Positions 41,855 through 50,222 of a stretch of 64,000 bases of DNA are shown here, piece after piece. This DNA is from JAOPZW01 sp963806015 (lineage in GTDB: Bacteria; Actinomycetota; Thermoleophilia; Solirubrobacterales; Solirubrobacteraceae): NCBI GenBank assembly GCA_963806015.1, contig CAWDWM010000002.1, forward strand, positions 558,001 to 622,000. Direction: 5' to 3'. The notes under the pieces were generated by a model. It was not told where the DNA came from and made no database searches. It saw only the letters and a list, made by a program, of their open reading frames with translations. The stretch's first letter is position 1, and each line of letters opens with the position of its first letter. A program made the translations under genes and the position numbers.

Positions 41855-42754
41855 ATGGCAAGCGCGATCCACACCGAGCGACTGACCAAGCGCTACGGCG
41901 AGACGCTGGCCCTCGACTCCCTCGATCTCGACGTCAGCGCCGGCGAGGTGTACGGCTATCTCGGCCCCAACGGCGCCGGCAAGACGACGACCATCCGCCT
42001 GCTCCTCGGGCTGCACCGACCGACCGAGGGTCGCGCGGAGCTCTTCGGCATCGACGCCTGGCGCGATCCCGTGCCCGCCCATCGCCGCATCGCCTACGTG
42101 GCCGGAGAGCCCTATCTGTGGCCCTCGCTGACCGGCGCGGAGACCTTCGAGTTCCTCGCCCGCGTGCGCGGCGGCACCGACGTCGCCTACCGCGACGCGC
42201 TGGTCGAGCGCTTCCAGCTCGACACCGCCAAGAAGGTGCGCGCGCTGTCGAAGGGCAACCGCCAGAAGGTGCAGCTCGTCGCGGCGTTCGCCAGCCGGCC
42301 GGACCTCCTCATCCTCGACGAGCCCACGAGCGGCCTCGATCCGCTGATGGAGGTCGCCTTCCGCGACACGGTCCATGAGGCCACGCAGCGCGGACAGACC
42401 GTCTTCCTGTCCTCGCACATCCTCAGCGAGGTCGAGGCGCTCTGCGATCGCGTCGGCATCCTGCGCGACGGCCGCCTCGTCGAGCAGGGCACGCTGTCCG
42501 AGCTGCGGCACCTCAGCGCGCGGACGGTCGAGATCACCTTCGACGGGGGCGCGCCGGCGCTCCCCGAGCTGCCGGGCGTGCGCCTGACGAGCTCGGGCGC
42601 CAACGCGGTGCGGGCGGAGGTGACCGGCAGCGTCGGGCCGCTCATCGCCGCCCTCGCCGGGCACCCCGTGCTCGCGCTCAACAGCCGCGAGCCCTCCCTG
42701 GAGGAGATCTTCCTGCACCACTACGACGGCGCGGACGGCCGTGTCGGCGGCTAG
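41855..42754 (+). CDS. ABC exporter ATPase
   Basis: 299 residues. Walker A GPNGAGKTTT (residues 38-47), RIAYVAGEPYLWPSLTGAETFEFLARVRGG after the Q-loop, signature LSKGNRQKVQLVAAF, Walker B LLILDEPTSGLDP, switch LSSHILSEVEALCDRV. The C-terminal 80 residues are the usual exporter accessory domain. The permease gene begins 14 bases before its stop. Together they form an ABC-2-type exporter of unknown substrate. Confidence 0.92.
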   Translation: MASAIHTERLTKRYGETLALDSLDLDVSAGEVYGYLGPNGAGKTTTIRLLLGLHRPTEGRAELFGIDAWRDPVPAHRRIAYVAGEPYLWPSLTGAETFEFLARVRGGTDVAYRDALVERFQLDTAKKVRALSKGNRQKVQLVAAFASRPDLLILDEPTSGLDPLMEVAFRDTVHEATQRGQTVFLSSHILSEVEALCDRVGILRDGRLVEQGTLSELRHLSARTVEITFDGGAPALPELPGVRLTSSGANAVRAEVTGSVGPLIAALAGHPVLALNSREPSLEEIFLHHYDGADGRVGG

Positions 42755-44318
42755 CGCGCTCGCGCGCCAGACCCTGCGCGACGCGCGCACGCGGACGATC
42801 TCGTTCGCGCTGCTCTTGCTCCTCGGCTCCAGCGTGCAGGGCGCGGCCTACCGCAGCGCGTACCCGACCCTGCAGGACCGCGTCCAGCTCGAGCGCAGCT
42901 TCGGCGAGAACCGCGCGGTGCGCCTGCTCTACGGCGTGCCCCACGACCTGCTCACGGTCGGCGGCTACATGTCGTGGCGGCTGGGCGCCTTCGCGATCTT
43001 CGCCGGGCTGTGGGGCGTCCTGGCCGCCGTGCGCGCGCTGCGCGCCGAGGAGGACGCCGGCCGCCGCGAGCTGCTGCTCTCCGCCGCGGTGAGCCGCGGC
43101 CGGGTGTTCCGGGCCGCGCTGGCGGGAATCGCCGTGGGCGCGGCGATCGTGTGGCTGGCGCTGCTGGCCGGGATCCTCGTCGGCCGTGCCGGGGCCGGGC
43201 CTTCGGTCTTCCTGTCGATCGCGCTCGTATCGCCGCTGCCCGTGTTCGCCGGCGTCGGCGCGGTCGCCAGCCAGATCGCGCCGACGCGGCGCATGGCGAC
43301 GGGGATCGGCGGCGCGGCGCTCGCCCTCGCGCTGCTCCTGCGGATGGTCGCGGACACGTCGTCGGCCGGCTGGCTGCGGTGGCTCACGCCGCTGGGCTGG
43401 GCCGAGGAGCTGCGGCCGTTCACCGGCGCGCGGCCCGCGGTGCTGGTCCTGCCAGCGCTGGCCACGCTCGCCCTCCTGCTCGTCGCGGCGCGGATCGAGC
43501 GCCGGCGCGACATCGGCCGCGGCCTGCTCGCCGCACACGACAGCGCCCCGCCCCGCCTGCACCTGCTCGCGTCGCCCACCACGCTCGCGCTGCGCACGCA
43601 GCGGGGCGGCCTGCTCGCCTGGCTGATCGGCGTCGGGGTGTTCGCGCTGATCATGGGCGTCATCTCCGACAGCGTCGTGTCGGGACTGTCGCAGAGCGTT
43701 CAGGACCTCCTGCAGAAGCTCGGGACGGCGGCGACGACGCCGGCCGGCTACCTCGGCTTCGCCTTCCAGTACCTCCTGCTGGCCCTCAGCCTCTTCGCGT
43801 GCTTCCAGCTCGCCGCCATGCGCGAGGACGAGACCGAGCAGCGCCTGGAGAGCCTGCTCGCCCTCCCGGTCCGCCGGGCGCGCTGGTTCGCCGAGCGCCT
43901 GCTGCTGGTGGCCGCGGCCGCCTCCGCCCTGGCGCTGGCGGCCGGCGTGCTGGCCTGGGCGGGGGCGGCGTCGCAGGGGGCCGACGTCTCGCTGGCGCGG
44001 ATGATCGAGGCGGGCGCCAACTGCCTGCCGGTCACCGTGCTCTTCCTGGGCCTCGGCGCCCTCGCCCTTGCGCTCGCCCCGAGGGCGGGAGTGACGATCG
44101 CCTACGCGCTCGTGGGGGCGACCTTCCTCTGGGAGACGATCGGCGGCCTGATCGCCGCGCCGAGCTGGGCGATGGACCTCTCCCCGTTCCACCACGTCGG
44201 CCTCGTGCCCGCCCAGTCGTTCCAGGCCGGAGGCGCCGTGGCGTTGCTCGCCATCGGCGCGCTCGCGGGCCTGGTGGGGGCGCGGTGCTTCGAGCGCCGC
44301 GACCTCGCGGGCGCCTGA
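42741..44318 (+). CDS. ABC exporter permease, twelve-span
   Basis: 525 residues, two six-span halves, the larger tandem form of ABC-2 permeases. The loops RALRAEEDAGRRELLLSAAVSRGRVF and MREDETEQRLESLLALPVRRARWFAERLLLV are the conserved coupling segments seen in both halves. Related proteins (for example the Streptomyces exporters of polyketides) export antibiotics or lipids. GTG start in the end of the ATPase gene. Confidence 0.88.
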   Translation: MSAASALARQTLRDARTRTISFALLLLLGSSVQGAAYRSAYPTLQDRVQLERSFGENRAVRLLYGVPHDLLTVGGYMSWRLGAFAIFAGLWGVLAAVRALRAEEDAGRRELLLSAAVSRGRVFRAALAGIAVGAAIVWLALLAGILVGRAGAGPSVFLSIALVSPLPVFAGVGAVASQIAPTRRMATGIGGAALALALLLRMVADTSSAGWLRWLTPLGWAEELRPFTGARPAVLVLPALATLALLLVAARIERRRDIGRGLLAAHDSAPPRLHLLASPTTLALRTQRGGLLAWLIGVGVFALIMGVISDSVVSGLSQSVQDLLQKLGTAATTPAGYLGFAFQYLLLALSLFACFQLAAMREDETEQRLESLLALPVRRARWFAERLLLVAAAASALALAAGVLAWAGAASQGADVSLARMIEAGANCLPVTVLFLGLGALALALAPRAGVTIAYALVGATFLWETIGGLIAAPSWAMDLSPFHHVGLVPAQSFQAGGAVALLAIGALAGLVGARCFERRDLAGA

Positions 44319-44326
44319 CCCGACCC

Positions 44327-45091
44327 TCAGCGGTCGGTGATCAGCGCCACCTCGCCGTCCTCGTCGATCAGCCGCTGCAGCGTCTCGTCGGGCATCCACA
44401 CGCGATGCGGGTAGCCGCGGCCCCAGGAGTTGAGGATGCGCACGGCGCCGGCACGGTCGCCGGCCGGGCTCTTCAGCACGGCGTGGACCTGCGCGACCGT
44501 CTTGGCCCAGCGGTTGGCGGTGATGCCCTCGCCCGCGGCGGGCTCCTCCTTGTCGCGCTGCTTGTAGGTGCGGCCCTTGTAGGACTCCTTCCACGGGACG
44601 TGGCCGCGCGAGCGCAGGATGTCGCACGCGGCGCGCACGCTGGTCCCCTGATCGTCGCCGGGCTTGGTGTCATCCCATTCGTCGGTGGCCTTGGCCCAGT
44701 CCCACAGCCAGCGGGCGTCGTAGCGCTTGCGGTTGAGCAGGCTCATCATGCGCGAGCATCCGAAGCCCACGCAGGCGCCCTCCTTGCCCTGGTCGTAGAA
44801 GTCCCACCAGCTCTGGCTGTCCTGCAGCTGCCGGGTGACCGTGCCGTTGCCGTCGAGCTGGTCGCCAGGCTCCAGGCAGACGCAATGCCCGCCGCGGATG
44901 CTGCCCAGCTGCTTGGAATCCAGCCCGATCCAGTGGCGGCTGCCCTTCTTCACGGGATTGTCGAAGTCCGTGTACCAGTTCACGCCGATGGCCACCGGCG
45001 TCGGCGCGGCCGGCGTCGTCGCGGCGGTCAGCGGGAACTTCTCGTAGTGGCGCCAGTCGGTCGGCGCCCTGCGACCCAGCGGTCGAGCCAT
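44327..45091 (-). CDS. Papain-like (C1-type) cysteine peptidase domain protein
   Basis: 254 residues, no signal peptide. The nucleophile region KEGACVGFGCSRMMSLLNRKRYDARWLWDWAKATDEW matches the papain-type Cys site (GxCxxF...S), GTSVRAACDILRSRGHVP is the conserved turn after it, VAQVHAVLK supplies a candidate His and VRILNSWGRGYPHRVWM the Asn/Trp of the NSWG motif. Papain-fold enzymes are uncommon in bacteria; such short cytoplasmic forms occur in actinobacteria and phages. Substrate unknown. A GAGGGGG ribosome binding site precedes the ATG. Confidence 0.75.
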   Translation of the reverse strand: MARPLGRRAPTDWRHYEKFPLTAATTPAAPTPVAIGVNWYTDFDNPVKKGSRHWIGLDSKQLGSIRGGHCVCLEPGDQLDGNGTVTRQLQDSQSWWDFYDQGKEGACVGFGCSRMMSLLNRKRYDARWLWDWAKATDEWDDTKPGDDQGTSVRAACDILRSRGHVPWKESYKGRTYKQRDKEEPAAGEGITANRWAKTVAQVHAVLKSPAGDRAGAVRILNSWGRGYPHRVWMPDETLQRLIDEDGEVALITDR

Positions 45092-45257
45092 CGTGCCCCC
45101 TCAACTTCTTGGATGAACGTCGTCGCGCGCGATCCTCCCAGCGCCCCGGTGAACGGCCACGGCGGCGTGGAGATTTGCGGTGCTCGCCCGAGCCAACCTG
45201 CGCACTTCCTCGCCACTCGAGCGCATGGCTCCTGACCGAACGGGTAGCGCCAGGGGC

Positions 45258-45422
45258 ATGGAGCACCACTTCACCCTCCCGGCGCGCGTCGTCGAAGTCA
45301 CCGAGGCTCCACAGGAGATCGACCCCGATACCGGGGAGCTCCTGCCACCGGCCCCGGCTGCGACCGACGACGGCACGCCGGTGAAGCCACCGGCGGCGCC
45401 TGACGACGAGCCCCCGCGCTAG
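45258..45422 (+). CDS. Possible small protein, 54 aa
   Basis: Starts MEHHFTLPARVVEVTEAPQE and ends in a Pro/Asp-rich tail. Codon use follows the local pattern but there is no ribosome binding site and no recognised family, so it may not be real. It lies just before the TPP riboswitch and is not expected to be controlled by it. Confidence 0.35.
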   Translation: MEHHFTLPARVVEVTEAPQEIDPDTGELLPPAPAATDDGTPVKPPAAPDDEPPR

Positions 45423-45435
45423 CATCCAGGTCAGA

Positions 45436-45530
45436 CAAACAGGGGGGCTGGCGGAGGCCGGCTGAGATAGCGCCCAGACAAACCGGCGCTGACCCTTCGA
45501 ACCTGTGGGGTAATGCCCGCGGAGGGAGCG
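45436..45530 (+). promoter_or_regulatory. TPP riboswitch (THI element)
   Basis: All conserved cores are present in order: GGGGGGCT, GGCTGAGA (45460-45467), GACCCTTCGAACCTG (45491-45505), GGTAATGCC and GCGGAGGGA (45519-45527). The last element contains the ribosome binding site of the next gene (ATG 45531), and no terminator follows, so control is probably at translation: TPP binding would hide the ribosome binding site. It governs the thiamine-precursor importer downstream. Confidence 0.95.
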
Positions 45531-46274
45531 ATGACGACGAAGCTCGAGGCTCCTGCACAGGAGCCTCGAAACGTTGAAGGGGGCGGCACAGCGAGCCTGG
45601 CGGGCGTAAGCCGCGCCTTCGGCGCGGTGCGCGCGCTCGAGGGCCTCGATCTCGAGGTGCGCGCCGGCGAGATCGTCGTCGTCGTCGGTCCCAGCGGCTG
45701 CGGCAAGACGACCCTGCTCGAGCTGGTGTGCGGGCTGCAGACGCCCGACGCCGGCAGCGTCCGCGCCGACCCCGCCGTGCTCATGCCCCAGCGCGACGGT
45801 CTGCTGCCCTGGCTGCGCGCGATCGACAACGCCGCGCTCGCGGTGCGCCTGGCCGGGGCGTCGCGTGAAGAGGCGCGTGCGCGCGCGCACCCGCTCTTCG
45901 CCGCGTTCGGCCTGGAGGGCTTCGAGCGCGCCCGTCCCCATCAGCTCTCGGGCGGCATGCGCCAGCGGGTGGCCTTCCTGCGCACGCTGCTCTCGGGCAA
46001 GCCGGTCCTGTGCCTCGATGAGCCCTTCGCCTCGCTCGACGCCCTGACGCGCCGCGAGATGCAGGAGTGGCTCGCCCAGGCGCTGCGCCAGGAGCGCCGC
46101 ACGGTCCTGCTCGTCACCCATGACGTCGAGGAGGCGGCCCGTCTGGGCGACCGCGTGGTCGTCCTCTCGCCGCGCCCGGGGCGCGTGGTGGCTCAGGTGC
46201 CGGTGCCGCGCCCGCGCTCGGAGGCCGACGTGCTGGCCGTGCGCGAGCGCGCGCTGGAGGCGCTGCGGGCATGA
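45531..46274 (+). CDS. thiZ: Thiamine-precursor ABC importer ATPase
   Basis: 247 residues, NitT/TauT-type importer ATPase. Walker A GPSGCGKTTL, LMPQRDGLLPWLRAIDN (Q-loop), signature HQLSGGMRQRVAFLRT, Walker B VLCLDEPFASLD, switch LVTHDVEEAARLGDR. Gene symbol follows from the TPP riboswitch and the two following genes, in the arrangement ThiZ-ThiX-ThiY. The ATG at 45531 is chosen because the in-frame ATG at 45513 lies inside the riboswitch core. The permease gene overlaps its end by four bases. Confidence 0.88.
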   Translation: MTTKLEAPAQEPRNVEGGGTASLAGVSRAFGAVRALEGLDLEVRAGEIVVVVGPSGCGKTTLLELVCGLQTPDAGSVRADPAVLMPQRDGLLPWLRAIDNAALAVRLAGASREEARARAHPLFAAFGLEGFERARPHQLSGGMRQRVAFLRTLLSGKPVLCLDEPFASLDALTRREMQEWLAQALRQERRTVLLVTHDVEEAARLGDRVVVLSPRPGRVVAQVPVPRPRSEADVLAVRERALEALRA

Positions 46275-47020
46275 TGGCCCTGGCGCTCATCGCGGTCCTC
46301 GTGGGCGGCTGGGAGCTCTACGCCGACCTCGGCGGCGTCGACGATTTCATCCTACCCGCGCCCAGCCAGATCGCCACCGCGCTGTGGGACGACCGCGCGC
46401 TGCTGTGGTCGAACCTGCTCGTCACCGCGCAGGAGGTGGGGCTCGGGATCCTCGTCGCGCTCGTGCTCGGCTTCCTGCTCGCCGTCGCGCTGCACTTCTC
46501 GGGCACCCTGCGCCGCAGCGTCTACCCGCTGCTGGTCGCCTCGCAGGCCGTGCCGATCGTGATCATCGCGCCGCTGCTGGTGGTGTGGTTCGGCTTCGGG
46601 ATGGTCCCCAAGCTCGCGATCATCGCGCTGGTCTGCTTCTTCCCCGTCGTGGTCACCACCCTGGACGCCCTGCGCTCGGTCGACCCCGACCAGCTCAAGC
46701 TCATGCGCACGCTCGATGCCACGCGCTGGCAGGCGTTCCGCTGGGCCGAGGCGCCCGCCGCCCTGCCCGCCGCGCTGAGCGGCGCCAAGATCGCCGTCGC
46801 GGTGGCCGTCATCGGCGCCGTGTTCGCCGAGTACGCCGGCTCCAGCGAGGGCCTGGGGCACCTGATGCTCCAGGCCATCCCGCAGCTGGAGACCGCGCGC
46901 GCCTACGCCGCCGTCGTCCTGCTCGCGGCCTTCGCCATCCTCCTCTTCGGCGCCCTCGCCCTCGCCGAGCGGCGGCTCGTGCCCTGGTCCCGTCGTCCAC
47001 CGGAAGGACCCGACCGTTGA
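46271..47020 (+). CDS. thiX: Thiamine-precursor ABC importer permease
   Basis: 249 residues, six spans. SQAVPIVIIAPLLVVWFGFGMVPKLAIIALVCFFPVVVTTLDALRSVDPDQLKLMRTLDATRWQAFRWAEAPAALPAALSGAK contains the EAA loop (binding-protein-dependent transport motif). Partner of the ATPase and lipoprotein. Start-stop overlaps on both sides (ATGA, TTGA). Confidence 0.88.
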   Translation: MMALALIAVLVGGWELYADLGGVDDFILPAPSQIATALWDDRALLWSNLLVTAQEVGLGILVALVLGFLLAVALHFSGTLRRSVYPLLVASQAVPIVIIAPLLVVWFGFGMVPKLAIIALVCFFPVVVTTLDALRSVDPDQLKLMRTLDATRWQAFRWAEAPAALPAALSGAKIAVAVAVIGAVFAEYAGSSEGLGHLMLQAIPQLETARAYAAVVLLAAFAILLFGALALAERRLVPWSRRPPEGPDR

Positions 47021-48045
47021 CCCGCCGTCTGCCGCTCGTGCTGCTCGCCCTCGTCGCGCTGCTGCTCGCCGCCTGTGGCGAGCGCAAGGAGCCCACCGCC
47101 GCGCCGGCCCAGCAGCCGCTGCGGCTCATGCTCGACTACTTCCCCAACGCCGACCACGCGGGCATCTACGCGGCCAAGGCCAACGGCGACTTCAGCCGCG
47201 CCGGCCTCGACGTCCAGGTCCAGACGCCGAGCGATCCGGCCGCGCCGCTCAAGCTGCTGGCGGCGGGCAAGGTCGACCTCGCCGTCTCCTATGAGCCCGA
47301 GCTGCTGCTGGCGCGCGACAAGGGCCTCAAGCTCGTGGCGGTCGGCGCGCTCGTGCAGAAGCCGCTGACGTCGATCATGTCGATCGGCAAGCATGCGATC
47401 GACGACCCCGCGCAGCTGAAGGGCAAGACCGTCGGGACCGCGGGCATCCCCTACCAGTCGGCGTACCTCAAGGCGATCCTCGCGCGGGCCGGCGTCGATC
47501 CGTCGTCGGTCAAGGAGGTCAGCGTCGGCTTCAACCTCGTCCCGGCGATGAAGACGAAGCGCGTCGACGCCACCCTGGGCGCCTTCTGGAACTACGAGGG
47601 CGTGCAGCTGCGACTGCAGAAGGCCCACCCGAAGATCATCCGCATGGAGAACGTCGGCATCCCGACCTACGACGAGCTCGTGATCGTCGCCCGCCAGCAG
47701 GACCTCGCGAAGGGCGGCGAGCGGGTGCGTCGCTTCATGCGCGCGCTGGGCCAGGGCCACGCGGCCCTGCGCTCCGACGCCGAGGCCGGAGTCAAGCCGC
47801 TGCTGGAGGCCAACCCCGACCTCGACCGCGATCTGCAACTCGAGAGCGTCAAGGCGACGCTGCCCGTCTTCTTCCCGGCCGCCGGCAAGCCGTTCGGCTG
47901 GATGGAGAGTGCCGAGTGGGCGCGCTACGGCGACTGGATGTACACCAACAAGCTGCTCAGTCGCCCACCGGCGGCCGCCCGCGCGCTGACCGACGAGTTC
48001 CTGCCCGGGCAGGGGCTGGCCGACGCCGGTTCCGACTCCGGCTAG
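47017..48045 (+). CDS. thiY: Thiamine-precursor-binding lipoprotein (NMT1/THI5-like)
   Basis: 342 residues. TTG start overlapping the permease stop, with GGAAGG upstream. Lipobox LLLAACGERKE puts the mature N-terminal Cys at about residue 20. LMLDYFPNADHAGIYAAKANGDF and VDLAVSYEPELLLARDKGLKLVAVGAL are characteristic of NMT1/THI5-like proteins, which bind formylaminopyrimidine or hydroxymethylpyrimidine. It delivers a pyrimidine precursor of thiamine to the permease. The exact ligand is inferred from family and riboswitch. Confidence 0.88.
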   Translation: MTRRLPLVLLALVALLLAACGERKEPTAAPAQQPLRLMLDYFPNADHAGIYAAKANGDFSRAGLDVQVQTPSDPAAPLKLLAAGKVDLAVSYEPELLLARDKGLKLVAVGALVQKPLTSIMSIGKHAIDDPAQLKGKTVGTAGIPYQSAYLKAILARAGVDPSSVKEVSVGFNLVPAMKTKRVDATLGAFWNYEGVQLRLQKAHPKIIRMENVGIPTYDELVIVARQQDLAKGGERVRRFMRALGQGHAALRSDAEAGVKPLLEANPDLDRDLQLESVKATLPVFFPAAGKPFGWMESAEWARYGDWMYTNKLLSRPPAAARALTDEFLPGQGLADAGSDSG

Positions 48046-48067
48046 CGATTCGCTCGCGGGCGAATCG
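48046..48067. promoter_or_regulatory. Inverted repeat upstream of the ArsR-like regulator
   Basis: CGATTCG (48046-48052) and CGAATCG (48061-48067) around eight bases. The right half sits in GGGCGAATC, repeated in the palindrome after the regulator gene, so it is a likely autoregulatory operator. Confidence 0.5.
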
Positions 48068-48091
48068 ATGTGGGCTCGCGCGGCGCCGCGC

Positions 48092-48097
48092 TAGCGT
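48092..48097 (+). promoter_or_regulatory. -10 box (leaderless) of ArsR-like gene
   Basis: TAGCGT, 8 bases before the GTG at 48106. Confidence 0.5.
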
Positions 48098-48105
48098 CCG
48101 CGCGC

Positions 48106-49098
48106 GTGATCCGCATCGAGCTCTCGCAGACCGACCTCGGGCGCACGCGGCTGGCACTGAGCCCGCTGTGGGAGCTCGTCGCGAGCCTGTTCTGGCTGCA
48201 CGACAACCAGCCCGTCGACGAGTACGGCCCATGGGTCGCCCGGACGCGCAGCGCCCTGCGCGGCGTCGAACTGGGGCCGCTCGACCTCGACATCGCGCTG
48301 CCCAAGTACGTCCCGGATTTCGCGGTGCCGATCCCGATCGATCCGCTGCCGACCCTCGCCGACGAGATCGAGGTGGTCCGCGCCAGCGACCCGGCGACGG
48401 TCCGCGCGGACATCACGGAGTACTGGGGCGACGACCCGCCGCCGCCGTGGGACGCGTTCGTCCGCCGGCCGCGCGAGATGACCGATCGCCTCGCCGATGG
48501 GATGCACGCCTATTGGGACGCGGCACTGGCCGACGAGTGGCCGCGTCTGCGCGCCGTGCTCGAGGGCGAGATGCTGGGCCGCGCTCGCGCGCTGGCGCTC
48601 TCCGGGCCCGGCGCCGTGCTCGACGATCTGCATCCGATGGTCCGCTGGCGCGATCCGATCATCGAGTTCGTCAAGGAGAAGGAGTACGACATGCACCTGC
48701 AGGGGCGCCCGCTCGTGCTCATCCCTCTCGTCTTCACCCGCAGCGTGCTCATGGGCGTCTCCGAGGGACAGCGGTCGGTCGCGATCGGCTTCCAGGCGCG
48801 CGGCACCGCGGAGCTGTGGGCCCCCAGCGTGGTCGAGCTCGATGACCGCCTCGACCTCCTGCTCGGTCATGGCCGCGCGACCGTGCTCCGCGCGCTCGAC
48901 CGGCCGGCCACGACGACCGAGCTCGCCCGGCGCCTGAGCTACGCGCCGAGCACGGTCTCGGCCCATCTCGACGTGCTCTCGCGCGCGGGCCTGGTCGATC
49001 GCCACCGCGTGCGGCGCAGCGTCTTCTACGGTCTCAACGAGACGGGCACGTCGCTCGTGGCGCTCCTGGCCGACATCCCCGAGGTCCTGAGCGCCTGA
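48106..49098 (+). CDS. ArsR-like regulator with DUF5937-type N-terminal domain
   Basis: 330 residues. The C-terminal 80 residues are an ArsR winged helix: RATVLRALDRPATTTELARRLSYAPSTVSAHLDVLSRAGLVDRHRVRRSVFYGLNETG. The N-terminal 240 residues (ELSQTDLGRTRLALSPLWELVASLFWLHD at the start) match the DUF5937 type found in actinobacterial ArsR proteins of unknown ligand. No metal-binding Cys cluster is visible. It lies between two inverted repeats that share GGGCGAATC. Confidence 0.85.
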   Translation: MIRIELSQTDLGRTRLALSPLWELVASLFWLHDNQPVDEYGPWVARTRSALRGVELGPLDLDIALPKYVPDFAVPIPIDPLPTLADEIEVVRASDPATVRADITEYWGDDPPPPWDAFVRRPREMTDRLADGMHAYWDAALADEWPRLRAVLEGEMLGRARALALSGPGAVLDDLHPMVRWRDPIIEFVKEKEYDMHLQGRPLVLIPLVFTRSVLMGVSEGQRSVAIGFQARGTAELWAPSVVELDDRLDLLLGHGRATVLRALDRPATTTELARRLSYAPSTVSAHLDVLSRAGLVDRHRVRRSVFYGLNETGTSLVALLADIPEVLSA

Positions 49099-49111
49099 CG
49101 ATTCCAGGTTG

Positions 49112-49126
49112 GGCGAATCATTCGCC
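49112..49126. promoter_or_regulatory. Palindromic operator (GGCGAAT-C-ATTCGCC)
   Basis: Perfect seven-base arms around one base, immediately downstream of the ArsR-like gene and upstream of the truncated small reading frame at 49157. Shares GGGCGAATC with the site at 48060-48067, so a common regulator is likely. Confidence 0.55.
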
Positions 49127-49156
49127 GCCGCCGCCCGCCGTCGCCAGGCTGGGAGC

Positions 49157-49201
49157 ATGAACCTCCATCACGAGATCCTCCGCGCCCTGGCGGCAGAGCG
49201 C
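49157..49201 (+). pseudogene. Truncated small gene (first ~15 codons kept)
   Basis: ATG at 49157 begins MNLHHEILRALAAER, reminiscent of the opening of small conserved actinobacterial proteins that often follow ArsR-type genes and continue with Arg/Ala-rich helix. After codon 15 the frame runs into sequence that is antisense to the end of the DNA glycosylase gene and loses the expected pattern. It looks like a remnant whose 3' part was lost; this is an inference from pattern only. Confidence 0.3.
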
Positions 49202-50064
49202 TACGACACGCCCTTGCCCAGCAGGTGCGCTCCGGCCAGGCCCGCCCAGCCCTCGTACGGCGCGAAGAAGGTGCGCACCTCCTCCTCGGTGACCCTGGCC
49301 CGCGGGTTGCCGGTCGCGATCCGCCCGACCACGCGCAGGTAGCCCAGGTCGCCGGCGGGCAGCTGGTCGTAGCGGCCCTGGCCGTAGAGGGCCAGCATCT
49401 CGATCGTCCAGCTCCCGATGCCGGGGATGGCGCGTAGACGGCGCCAGGCGCGCTCGTGGTCGGGGGCACAGAGATCGGCGCGGCCGGCGGCCACCTCGCG
49501 CGCGGCCCGGCGCAGGGCGATCGCGCGCCCGGCGCTCAGGTCCAGCGACTGCAGCAGCGCGGGCGCGGTGGCGGCCAGCGTCGCCGCCGCCGGCAGGTCG
49601 CGCAGGCCGGTGGTCGCGCAGCGCCGGCCGAGCCGGGCGACGATCCGCCGTTCGATCGCCTCGGCGCGCTCGGCCTCGATGAGCTGCTCGCAGATCGCCC
49701 ACGCCAGCGCCTCGAAGGGATCGGGGCGGCGGATGACGCGCAGGTGCGGACGGGCGCGCACCGATGGCCCGATGAGCGGATCGGAGCGAAAGCGGTCGTA
49801 GAACGGGCGCAGGTCGTCGTCCACGCCGAGCGCGAAGCGCACGCGCTGCAGCGCCTCCTCGGCCACGTCGGGACTGTCCGCCCCGGCCACGAGCACGACC
49901 CGATCGCGCGCGGGCTGGCCGACGCGGACGATCGCGGGCACCCCCTCGACGTGCACGAGCCGCTCCAGGCCGCCGTCGCGCCGGCGGCGCATGACGCCGT
50001 CGCGCCCCGCCCGCGGCAGGCGATAGGGCCATGCCGGGCGCACCTCTCGCCTGATCTCCACCAT
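49201..50064 (-). CDS. DNA-3-methyladenine glycosylase II-like (HhH-GPD)
   Basis: 287 residues. HhH-GPD fold: DPFEALAWAICEQLIEAERAEAI at the start of the domain, then IPGIGSWTIEMLALYGQGRYDQLPAGDLGYLRVVGR, where the hairpin (IPGIG) and the catalytic Asp (PAGDLG) are in the expected positions. The first 110 residues are the beta-sheet domain of AlkA type. It removes alkylated bases from DNA. ATG at 50064 is used. Its stop overlaps the end of the remnant small frame at 49157. Confidence 0.88.
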   Translation of the reverse strand: MVEIRREVRPAWPYRLPRAGRDGVMRRRRDGGLERLVHVEGVPAIVRVGQPARDRVVLVAGADSPDVAEEALQRVRFALGVDDDLRPFYDRFRSDPLIGPSVRARPHLRVIRRPDPFEALAWAICEQLIEAERAEAIERRIVARLGRRCATTGLRDLPAAATLAATAPALLQSLDLSAGRAIALRRAAREVAAGRADLCAPDHERAWRRLRAIPGIGSWTIEMLALYGQGRYDQLPAGDLGYLRVVGRIATGNPRARVTEEEVRTFFAPYEGWAGLAGAHLLGKGVS

Positions 50065-50144
50065 CGGGGCGCGGACTCTACGCCGCACGCCCGACGGGCG
50101 GCCGAACGGTCGCCCGCAGCGATGGAAGGTCGATAACGAAGGCT

Positions 50145-50172
50145 TAAAGGTTTGAGGCCGCGCTGCCGATGA
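50145..50172 (+). promoter_or_regulatory. Sigma-28 (FliA/WhiG)-type promoter of cassette 1
   Basis: TTAAAGG (50144-50150) then 16 bases after the TAAA core GCCGATGA (50165-50172). The consensus for sigma-28 promoters is TAAA-N15-GCCGATAA. It lies 50 bases before the first tiny gene. An identical arrangement precedes cassette 2 with spacing 15. Confidence 0.7.
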
Positions 50173-50222
50173 GGCGGGCAGGGCCACGCACGGACGCGGG
50201 CCCCTGACACTGGGGAGTGCCG

